Source of the DNA: Candidatus Uhrbacteria bacterium
GTDB lineage: Bacteria; Patescibacteriota; Patescibacteriia; UBA9934; UBA9568
Assembly (NCBI GenBank): GCA_003497135.1
Contig: DNKR01000029.1
Location: 6,953 to 27,925, forward strand
Length of the DNA stretch: 20,973 nt
Reading direction: 5' to 3'
Every line of letters begins with the position of its first letter. Position 1 is the stretch's first letter. Positions 1 to 6,115 of the stretch are shown piece after piece. Under the pieces are notes generated by a model. That model saw nothing but the letters and a program-made list of their open reading frames with translations. It did not search any database and had not been told where the DNA came from. The position numbers and the translations under genes were made by a program.

Positions 1-2
1 AT

Positions 3-311
3 ACGACTTGCGTCGGGCTTGCCGCATCAATGAGCGCTGTGCTTCTTGCCGCAGGTGCAAAAGGCAAGAGGTTTGCGCTTCCAAACGCAGAGATCATGAT
101 CCATCAGGTTTTGGGCGGGGTTCAGGGGCAGGCAACAGACATCAAAATTCACGCAGAGCGCATTCTTAAAATCAAAGACCGCTTGAATCAGATAATTTCT
201 TTGCACACTGGCAAGCCAAAAACGCAAGTTGAAAAAGACACTGATCGCGATTATTTCATGGATCCGGAAGAAGCTAAAAAATACGGAATTATTGATAAAG
301 TTATTAAGTAA
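3..311 (+). CDS. clpP: ATP-dependent Clp protease proteolytic subunit, 3' part
   Basis: This is the C-terminal part of ClpP, the serine peptidase that stacks in rings with ClpX/ClpC-type unfoldases to degrade cytoplasmic proteins. The reading frame is open from the left edge, so the start lies outside the window. The catalytic serine is in CVGLAASMSAVLLAAG (family pattern GxAxSMA). The catalytic histidine is in IMIHQVLGG. The third triad residue is expected in the DRDYFMDPEEA segment, which is followed by the usual AxxYGxID ending. About 100 residues are present, which fits the last half of a roughly 200-residue protein. A strong terminator follows 35 bases after the stop. The family call is secure. 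Confidence 0.95.
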   Translation, partial: TTCVGLAASMSAVLLAAGAKGKRFALPNAEIMIHQVLGGVQGQATDIKIHAERILKIKDRLNQIISLHTGKPKTQVEKDTDRDYFMDPEEAKKYGIIDKVIK

Positions 312-346
312 AGGTTTGGGTAAAGCAGAAAACCTAGATGTTGTTG

Positions 347-378
347 TCAGACCGCGTAATATGCGGTCTGATTTTTTT
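347..378 (+). terminator. intrinsic terminator of clpP
   Basis: A 9-bp perfect stem (TCAGACCGC at 347-355 with GCGGTCTGA at 363-371) encloses a 7-nt loop and is followed directly by seven T. It lies 35 bases after the clpP stop and isolates clpP from the small RNA promoter downstream. Confidence 0.93.
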
Positions 379-463
379 GGCGAATAATTGCACTAAATAA
401 GGCAAGCGCGCTAAAAAAAGCTATTTTGTCGCTTTTTTGTTGACAAAATTTATTGGCTAACAT

Positions 464-492
464 TTGACAAAAAACAGGAATACTGTTATCAT
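464..492 (+). promoter_or_regulatory. sigma70-type promoter of the small RNA
   Basis: The -35 box is TTGACA (464-469) and the -10 box is TATCAT (487-492), separated by 17 bases, so transcription should begin near 499. A second TTGACA lies at 440-445 without a matching -10 box. No protein-coding gene follows on this strand before 3268, so the promoter serves the structured RNA. Confidence 0.8.
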
Positions 493-498
493 CGTCTG

Positions 499-639
499 TT
501 CATTTGAATTGATATGCAAATCCCGCAGAGGCCTGCACTCACGACAAGCATGGGGATTTGTTCGCGGATGCGTCAGGTTTTCGGACTCGAACACTCCACG
601 AATAAATCTTCTTGAGTGCAGTTCCTTGCGGGATTTTTT
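499..639 (+). ncRNA. free-standing structured small RNA, family not recognised
   Basis: The stretch between clpP and the convergent vanW gene folds into a rod of nested helices. These are AAATCCCGCA (518-527) with TGCGGGATTT (627-636), 10 bp; AGG (529-531) with CCT (624-626); TGCACTCA (534-541) with TGAGTGCA (613-620), 8 bp; and 555-567 with 596-608, 13 positions with one GU and one C-A mismatch. An apical loop spans 568-595, and an asymmetric bubble lies at 542-554/609-612. The outer stem runs straight into six T (634-639), so it doubles as the terminator. A rod with a large internal bubble recalls 6S RNA, but I could not confirm conserved 6S elements. The SRP RNA apical motif, the tmRNA tag region and RNase P core motifs are absent. 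The T tract overlaps the vanW stop codon on the other strand. Confidence 0.72.
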
Positions 640-2608
640 ATTCTATTACAACAGGCGGCTGATCTTGCGGAGCTAATGGTTCTGTTTGGCTTTGATCTGT
701 TTGGCTTTGATCAACAGCTGTTTGTTGGTCAAGTTCTTCTTGCGTTGCTCCAACAAGGCAGATTTTTGGAAGCGGTCTGTAATGCGACTCATAAACCGTT
801 TCTTCTTTTGTTCCGTCCGGCCGTTCAATTGTGTATTTAAACGAAGTGTTTGCGCCAACATGCGCGCCTTGGCACTTTTCTTTTCCCGGTTCAAGTTCTG
901 TTGTTTTTATATATTGAGTTGGTCCTGCTGGAATCCAATTTTTAACAACAGGAGGAGTGTATGAGCCTTTTCGTTTATCTGCCGTTCCCCAAAATGTGAA
1001 TTTAAGTTCACCAGTTTTTGTGTCCATGTTTGCAGTAAATAAAATATAGTTGCCTGTATCGTTTATGAATTTGAAATCAGGGGCGGGGTCGTATATTGTC
1101 GCGTCTGTTCCGGGGCTGTTGTTTGACGGATCATTGTAATAATTTACTACGAGCGAATGGTTTTGCCGTTTTGTAATCGGCAAGCCGGAATTCATTGTGG
1201 CGCGGAAAGTCGTTGTTCCCAGTTGGCACAATCCGCCCGCGACTTCCGGTTCAATTTTATCGCCCTTTATGACAAGTTCGGGAAAGTATCCGTCCTCCAT
1301 GGTGAACGGACGAAGCGCGCCAAGCAAAGAAAATTCCTCGCCCGGCTTAATCAGCAGTCCGTTTAATTTGCTAATGCCGTGACGGATGTTTTTTATTCTG
1401 TTTTGCGGACTTCCCGAAAAATTTGATATTCCAATTCCCAAAACTTCTTGTATCCCAAGATCGTTAGCGTCTTTGTTTTGAATATTTGGTTCGTCGGTGT
1501 CAAAAGCAATTTGAGCAGAGGAATTTTTTTGTCCAAGAATTGCTTCGATGTTTATTATTGTTTCGTCTTTGTCAAAACTGATACCGTCCTGCGCTGTTTG
1601 GAATTCAACAACGCGCCCATCGCGAATATCAAAACGTGCGTCAATTGGCGCTACTGTTATTGTTTGGTCTATTTCTGTAAGCAGTTTTTCAAGACCGATT
1701 TTATTGAGTCCTATTTTGATGTTTCCAGATTCATCGCTTATAAGCGCTATGGATTCCGCAAGCATTTCCGCCTCAAGTTTCCAATTTTTTGATTCAAATC
1801 TGTTCGGTTCGTATTTAAGAGCATAAGGTGCGCTTTGTAAAGCGGAAAGCGCTTCGTCAATAAATTCCTGCGCGCGCCATTCGTTTACATCTGGCGCCTG
1901 GTTCCATGCGGATAGTTCAATTGGTTCAAGGCTCAAGTTGCTCATCATTTTTCCCAGTCGGCTGTCAAAACTTTCCATGTCAGCTTTTATGCCTTCTTTT
2001 GATTGTGTTATGGCTGCTGTCCATTCGTTTTTTTCATTTTTTTCAAACTTGAATCCGGCGTTTTGCGCCTTATCTGCAAGAACAGGGAATGCTTTTATGA
2101 TTTCCGCTTCTATTTTTTCGCTGTTAATCGCAACAGTTAATGGAATTGATTTTGGATTGATTCTGTTTTTGAGTATAAGAACAGCGCGATTAGTTAAACT
2201 GTTTGATTCTCCATACGCAACTGCCTGCAGTACAGCGCTATCAATATCAAACTGGATAAGGTCCTGCGCAACATCAGGGTCGCTTGCGCCTTGCTGGGTT
2301 AGCTGGATTGTTTCAGTCCGTCCGTTATATATAACCGGCAGGCCTTTTGAAACCAAGCCGTCAATGCGCGCGTATAAAATATTTTGCGCTTGCTCTTTTG
2401 TGTATCCGCGCATATCAATTGACGCAATACTTACTCCGGGCGGTATTTTTCCGCTATATGAGTTTGCTTGAGCAAGCGAAGACAAGCAAAAAACAGCGAT
2501 GGATGTAATTGATACAAGAACTGTTGCTATGGTTGCGCGCGAAAATAACCACTTTGGTCTTGAATGGCGAGGATTATCAGAATGTTTTTTTGGATTATCT
2601 TGTTTCAT
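638..2608 (-). CDS. VanW family protein with N-terminal membrane anchor
   Basis: A 656-residue exported or membrane-anchored protein. A basic N-terminus (residues 1-25) is followed by one hydrophobic segment (about 26-48). Residues 60-390 form an alpha/beta region resembling the putative peptidoglycan-binding domain that usually precedes VanW. The VanW domain spans about 395-545, with the hallmark GGLCQLGTTTFRA at 458-470 (family pattern GGGxCQxSTTLY) and KPGEEFSLLG. The tail (about 620-656) is rich in Gln, Pro and Ser and probably disordered. The role of VanW is not established; the name comes from a vancomycin-resistance cluster, and cell-wall association is inferred. The start lies 3 bases after the hsp20 stop, so the two are probably one transcript. 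Its stop overlaps the T tract of the convergent small RNA. Confidence 0.9.
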   Translation of the reverse strand: MKQDNPKKHSDNPRHSRPKWLFSRATIATVLVSITSIAVFCLSSLAQANSYSGKIPPGVSIASIDMRGYTKEQAQNILYARIDGLVSKGLPVIYNGRTETIQLTQQGASDPDVAQDLIQFDIDSAVLQAVAYGESNSLTNRAVLILKNRINPKSIPLTVAINSEKIEAEIIKAFPVLADKAQNAGFKFEKNEKNEWTAAITQSKEGIKADMESFDSRLGKMMSNLSLEPIELSAWNQAPDVNEWRAQEFIDEALSALQSAPYALKYEPNRFESKNWKLEAEMLAESIALISDESGNIKIGLNKIGLEKLLTEIDQTITVAPIDARFDIRDGRVVEFQTAQDGISFDKDETIINIEAILGQKNSSAQIAFDTDEPNIQNKDANDLGIQEVLGIGISNFSGSPQNRIKNIRHGISKLNGLLIKPGEEFSLLGALRPFTMEDGYFPELVIKGDKIEPEVAGGLCQLGTTTFRATMNSGLPITKRQNHSLVVNYYNDPSNNSPGTDATIYDPAPDFKFINDTGNYILFTANMDTKTGELKFTFWGTADKRKGSYTPPVVKNWIPAGPTQYIKTTELEPGKEKCQGAHVGANTSFKYTIERPDGTKEETVYESHYRPLPKICLVGATQEELDQQTAVDQSQTDQSQTEPLAPQDQPPVVIE

Positions 2609-2611
2609 GCT

Positions 2612-2968
2612 TTACTCAACCTCTTTTATAAACAGCGATGCAGATGTTTTTGTTTTTGGAAGCCGTATTGTAAGGATGCCGTCTTTTAGCTCTGCTTGCG
2701 CTTCGTCCGGCTTAATCGGGCACGGAAGCACGATTGATCTGGAAAATGCTCCAAAATGGCATTCTTGATAATGGTATGTCGGGTTGTCTATATGCTCTTC
2801 AACTTTTCTTTCGCCTTTGATTGTTACCATGTCATGAGTTATATAAACATCAAGGTCTTTTGGCTTGACTCCGGCTATTGCTGATCTTATAACTATTTCT
2901 TTGTCGCCCTCAAGCACATCAACCGAAAGCTGGCCCTCTTCTTGCTGTGTCAACCATTCGTTTTCCAT
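2612..2968 (-). CDS. small heat-shock protein, Hsp20/alpha-crystallin family
   Basis: A 118-residue ATP-independent chaperone that should hold unfolding proteins as oligomers in the cytoplasm. The alpha-crystallin domain fills most of the protein. It starts with LSVDVLEGDKEIVIRSAIAG, and the family signature GILTIRLPK (A-x-x-x-G-x-L-x-x-x-x-P-K type) lies near the C-terminus. The N-terminal arm is short, about 15 residues. The C-terminus lacks an obvious I-x-I motif, ending in LFIKEVE. A promoter lies just upstream with a leader of about 20 bases and no clear ribosome-binding site. It is the first gene of a pair with the VanW gene, which begins 3 bases after its stop. Confidence 0.92.
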   Translation of the reverse strand: MENEWLTQQEEGQLSVDVLEGDKEIVIRSAIAGVKPKDLDVYITHDMVTIKGERKVEEHIDNPTYHYQECHFGAFSRSIVLPCPIKPDEAQAELKDGILTIRLPKTKTSASLFIKEVE

Positions 2969-2994
2969 AAGATTTTATTGTTTTTCTTTGTGTA

Positions 2995-3023
2995 ATTATA
3001 CAGAAAAAATAGGATTTTGTCCC
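2995..3023 (-). promoter_or_regulatory. promoter of hsp20-vanW
   Basis: Read on the minus strand, GGGACA (3023-3018) and a perfect TATAAT (3000-2995) are separated by 17 bases. Predicted transcription starts near 2988, leaving a leader of about 20 bases. No CIRCE-type inverted repeat is visible, so heat control, if any, is not evident from the sequence. Confidence 0.7.
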
Positions 3024-3067
3024 GCTGATGGCGGAATGGACTGCCGTATTGGCGTTGTCCTGCCTTG

Positions 3068-3110
3068 CAGGTAGAGGCGTACTCTATACGCCTCTACCTG
3101 GATTTTTTTT
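3068..3110 (+). terminator. 14-bp hairpin with T tract, REP-like
   Basis: CAGGTAGAGGCGTA (3068-3081) pairs perfectly with TACGCCTCTACCTG (3087-3100) around a 5-nt loop. GA and eight T follow. It has terminator form on the plus strand, yet no plus-strand gene precedes it for 2.4 kb. It may terminate read-through or belong to the family of intergenic hairpins seen elsewhere in the window. The bases from 3111 to 3217 hold no recognisable gene. Confidence 0.7.
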
Positions 3111-3217
3111 GAATATGCGCTGCAAGAATTTTTGTTCCGCGCCCTGTTACGCGCATCTTTTTAAGATTCGCTCGTTTCCGCTCTCGCTTTTGCGCTTTTG
3201 TTTCTTTGTGTTGTGTG

Positions 3218-3246
3218 TTGTTTATAGGCATAAAATAAGATATACT
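3218..3246 (+). promoter_or_regulatory. promoter of the DsbA-like/pilin-like gene pair
   Basis: TTGTTT (3218-3223) and TATACT (3241-3246) are separated by 17 bases; the start is near 3253 and the leader is very short. The -10 box lies inside an inverted repeat (ATACTTA at 3242-3248, TAAGTAT at 3259-3265) that could be an operator or a small leader hairpin covering the start codon region. Confidence 0.65.
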
Positions 3247-3267
3247 TATTTTAACAGATAAGTATCT

Positions 3268-3987
3268 ATGGAGGCAAAAAACAAAAGCGCTATTTCAACA
3301 GCTGTTTTCTTTACAGTGTTGGTTATTATTGCGCTGTTTGTTGCGCGGGTTTTTTATTTTTATCAAAAAATCCAAAAAGAAGGCATTGATGTTGCTCGGC
3401 TTTCTTTTACAGAAAGGCAAACCAAAAGCGTTTTAACAGCAATGGCAGCTGCTCCAAAACCGGATATTGCGAATCTTGAAAGCGGAAGGATTTTGTCCGG
3501 ATCAAATGACGCGCCTGTTAAAATTGTCGTGTTTTCTGATTTTGAATGCCCATATTCGCAAGAGGCAGCGTTTACTTTGCGTGCCGCAATGTACGACAAG
3601 GGCGGAGATATTGCTGTAATACCGCGGCATTTTCCGCTTTCTGATATTCACAAAAACGCTTTTCAGGCAGCGCTTGCGTCAGAGTGCGCGCGCGAGCAAG
3701 ATGCTTTTTGGCCGTACTATGACAAGTTGTTTCAAAACCAGTACGACCTTTCAGACGACGCGCTTGCCCGCTATGCAAGCGAGCTTAACCTAGACGAAAA
3801 CAGGTTTTCAAAATGCTTGGACGAACAAACATACAAAGATGATGTTCTTAAAGATTACGAAGACGGGCTTAATGCAGGTGTTTTTGGCACGCCGTCGTTT
3901 TTCTTTAACGGAGTCCGTGTTGACGGCGCAATTCCGCGCGATATTTTAAATGGCATAATTGACGCGTATGCAAACAAATCAAAATAA
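3268..3987 (+). CDS. membrane-anchored DsbA-family thioredoxin-fold protein with CPYS active site
   Basis: A 239-residue protein anchored by one N-terminal hydrophobic segment (about 11-32), with the rest expected outside the membrane. The thioredoxin-fold domain starts near residue 80 (NDAPVKIVVFSDFECPYS). The active site is Cys94-Pro-Tyr-Ser97, so the second cysteine of the usual CPxC is replaced by serine. The cis-proline motif GTPSFFFNG is intact. Two further cysteines, in SECAREQDAFWPYYD and KCLDEQ, occupy positions common in Com1/BdbD-like relatives. A lone active-site cysteine suggests isomerase, reductase or mixed-disulfide chemistry rather than plain oxidation; this is inference. It overlaps the next gene by 20 bases. 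That gene encodes a very Cys-rich exported protein, a plausible client. Confidence 0.9.
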   Translation: MEAKNKSAISTAVFFTVLVIIALFVARVFYFYQKIQKEGIDVARLSFTERQTKSVLTAMAAAPKPDIANLESGRILSGSNDAPVKIVVFSDFECPYSQEAAFTLRAAMYDKGGDIAVIPRHFPLSDIHKNAFQAALASECAREQDAFWPYYDKLFQNQYDLSDDALARYASELNLDENRFSKCLDEQTYKDDVLKDYEDGLNAGVFGTPSFFFNGVRVDGAIPRDILNGIIDAYANKSK

Positions 3988-5929
3988 ACGATTCAGATTA
4001 GCATTCGTTGTATTATCCCTGTTCATTTTTAGCGGATTGTTTGTTTTTGTGCTTCCTGTGAGTGCTGGTCCAGAGTTAGATTGCGGTGATGGGCTAGACA
4101 ATGATGGTGATACTGATATTGATTGCAAAGATGATGATTGTTCAAATTCTGTATCTTGTACTTCATCAGTGTCACCTCAACCAGAATTTGAAGTAAATTG
4201 TACTGATAGAATAGATGATGACGCTGATGGTGCAACGGATTGCGCAGATGATGATTGCGGTAGTCAGTGCACTTCATCAGAATTTGAAGTAAATTGTACT
4301 GATGGAATAGATGATGACTCTGATGGTGCAACGGATTGCGCGGATGATGATTGCGGTAGTCAGTGCACTTCTGTAACATCATCTGGTGAATGCACATGCT
4401 GGTGCACAAAAGATGATGGAGCGTACTGGAAAGGCAAAGTTGCTGACAGAGCTATTTGCACAACAGAATGCGGAAGCGATGATGTGCTTTCGTGTTCGCA
4501 GAATCCAAGCGACAGCCCTTTGCGCAATTCGCGATGCTGGACAGAAGAGCAGTGCGCTGGTTCAAAAGGCGGTGGAGTCATTCAAGCGGTTAGCGAATGC
4601 AAACAAGGAATGGGATACTGCTATTCTGACGATAAAATTCCGCTTTCAGTCGGTATTCCGGATTTTGCTGGCGGGGCAATCGGCGCTGATGGAAAAGAAA
4701 AGCCGCTTATTTTTGAAGTTGAAGACATTGGCCAGTATATTCGCATTTTGTATTTGTATCTGACATACGCCGCAGGAATATTTGCAATTGTCATGATAAT
4801 GATAGGAGGAGTCCAGTGGATAATCGGGAGTGGAGTAGGCGATATAAAACAAGCGCAGCATCGCATTTCGCAAGCAGTAATCGGACTTGTGCTTGTATTC
4901 GGAGCGTATCTGTTATTGTACACTGTAAGCCCAAGTTTGGTTGATTTGCAGACATTGAGAATTCCAAAAATAAAACAAATGGAGTTTGTAAATCAATCAT
5001 GCGAACAGTTTATTGCTGATGAGTATACTGTTGAGCGCGATGGGAGCGAGGTCACTTCCGGAGCGTGTGGTGATGAAGATGGCGAGGTAACGGCAGAGCC
5101 AACCGGAAAAGAGGGAACTGTCGTACTGCCTGTGCCATGTTCTTTTATTACATGTAAAACACCAGGCGCTGCTTGCGTGGCATTTGAACAAGAACGCATT
5201 TGTTCTTCTTGTAGTGAGATAAGAAAAATAAGTGTTAACGGCTTTCAGCCATCTATGTGTGCGGCGATAGATGCAGCATTAAAAACTCAAAACACTCAAG
5301 ATAGTTGTTTGTATGATGCTTTACATGCAAATGTTGATCTTTTAGATGCGTGCATGCTTGTAAAACCTAATTGTGAAAGTATAATTAACCAAGAAGGAGA
5401 TAGATGTAAAGGATACGAACAAATGCTAGTGCAAGCATATCCAAACCAAACAAGACCTCTTTCTACATTAAATGGTTTTCCAACTATTTTAGAAACTTTT
5501 TGTGGTGCAGACACATGTCAAGTGAGTCATGAATTCGGTTGTAAATTTACACAGCCTGATGGTGTAAATTTAAACGGGACTTGTTCCTGTGCTAGTGGTG
5601 GAGAATGTACAAAAATTTTAAACTGGTGTTCTGGTGTTAATGAGTGCTCTGATTATAAGAGTGCCGCAAATGCAACTGGTCAGGATTGGGAGGCAGCTTG
5701 TAGAGGTGATTATTGTTTATTGGGTCCGTGTCAAGTTGACACTACATTAAGAAATGAATGTGAGCCAGCTGATGAAAACTGGTGTTTAAATGTTGATGTA
5801 TGTGAGGATTATAAGGATGCAGCTACTGGTGCAGGTGAGGATTGGGAGAATGCTTGTCAAGATGATGTGTGTAATGTTGATTCGTGTGAAGTTGATCGTA
5901 CCTTTATTAATGAGTGTGTATCTATATAG
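3968..5929 (+). CDS. exported Cys-rich protein with Ca-binding-like repeats and a VirB2/TrbC-like two-helix pilin segment
   Basis: ATG 3968 was chosen (653 residues) because it leads into a good signal peptide (residues 1-33, cleavage after VSA). An in-frame TTG at 3959 would add three residues. Residues 36-136 hold three copies of an Asp/Cys motif of the form C-x-D-G-x-D-(N/D)-D-x-D-G-x-x-D-C, typical of extracellular Ca-binding repeats. A Cys-rich stretch follows. Two hydrophobic helices (about 258-287 and 301-321), separated by IGSGVGDIKQAQHR, resemble the T4SS pilin-like proteins common in Patescibacteria. A long Cys-rich ectodomain ends in two 50-52-residue tandem repeats (552-603, 604-653). 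It is coupled to the DsbA-like gene by overlap. Codon use turns more AT-rich after about 5220, as if the C-terminal part had a separate origin. The function is unknown; pilus or surface appendage is a guess. Confidence 0.82.
   Translation: MQTNQNKRFRLAFVVLSLFIFSGLFVFVLPVSAGPELDCGDGLDNDGDTDIDCKDDDCSNSVSCTSSVSPQPEFEVNCTDRIDDDADGATDCADDDCGSQCTSSEFEVNCTDGIDDDSDGATDCADDDCGSQCTSVTSSGECTCWCTKDDGAYWKGKVADRAICTTECGSDDVLSCSQNPSDSPLRNSRCWTEEQCAGSKGGGVIQAVSECKQGMGYCYSDDKIPLSVGIPDFAGGAIGADGKEKPLIFEVEDIGQYIRILYLYLTYAAGIFAIVMIMIGGVQWIIGSGVGDIKQAQHRISQAVIGLVLVFGAYLLLYTVSPSLVDLQTLRIPKIKQMEFVNQSCEQFIADEYTVERDGSEVTSGACGDEDGEVTAEPTGKEGTVVLPVPCSFITCKTPGAACVAFEQERICSSCSEIRKISVNGFQPSMCAAIDAALKTQNTQDSCLYDALHANVDLLDACMLVKPNCESIINQEGDRCKGYEQMLVQAYPNQTRPLSTLNGFPTILETFCGADTCQVSHEFGCKFTQPDGVNLNGTCSCASGGECTKILNWCSGVNECSDYKSAANATGQDWEAACRGDYCLLGPCQVDTTLRNECEPADENWCLNVDVCEDYKDAATGAGEDWENACQDDVCNVDSCEVDRTFINECVSI
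4184..4375 (+). repeat. two tandem 96-bp copies within the pilin-like gene
   Basis: Copies at 4184-4279 and 4280-4375 encode 32-residue units starting EFEVNCTD and ending DDDCGSQCTS. They differ at only about four bases in the first 93, so the duplication is recent or kept uniform by conversion. Such a repeat is prone to copy-number change. Confidence 0.9.
5621..5926 (+). repeat. two diverged tandem Cys-rich repeats at the protein C-terminus
   Basis: Units at 5621-5776 and 5777-5926 encode 52 and 50 residues with aligned cysteines: NWC, C-x-DYK-x-AA, G-x-DWE-x-AC, C, C-x-VD, NEC. The pattern of six cysteines per unit suggests a disulfide-stabilised module. I do not recognise the domain. The upstream segment around 5560-5620 may hold a degenerate relative. 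Confidence 0.85.
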
Positions 5930-6058
5930 ACAAAAGTTTTGAGTGAAAAAATGTTATTAATGTTGGTTTGTTGTTTGTGCGTGGCATGCAAGACATAAGG
6001 CGGCGGATAAACCAAGCCCTATGATGCCTCCTGCCTCGCCCTTGTCGCTTTTTTGTTT

Positions 6059-6086
6059 TTGTGATACGCTGTCGCGTACTTATATC
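6059..6086 (+). promoter_or_regulatory. possible promoter of uvrA
   Basis: TTGTGA (6059-6064) and TATATC (6081-6086) with 16 bases between them lie about 30 bases before the uvrA start. The match is partial. The spacer 5930-6115 holds nothing else I recognise, and no LexA-type operator is visible. Confidence 0.35.
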
Positions 6087-6115
6087 TAAATTCGTTTTTT
6101 ATCTAAAACGCAATT

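Noticed and set aside
499..639. Bacterial SRP RNA (GTCAGG before a hairpin loop)
   Set aside because: The loop is UUCG-like rather than GGAA, and the AGCAG strand of the universal SRP motif is absent.
4029..4409. Minus-strand frame of 126 codons over the repeats
   Set aside because: Low-complexity His/Asn/Gln-rich translation caused by the opposite-strand Asp/Cys repeats; a shadow frame.
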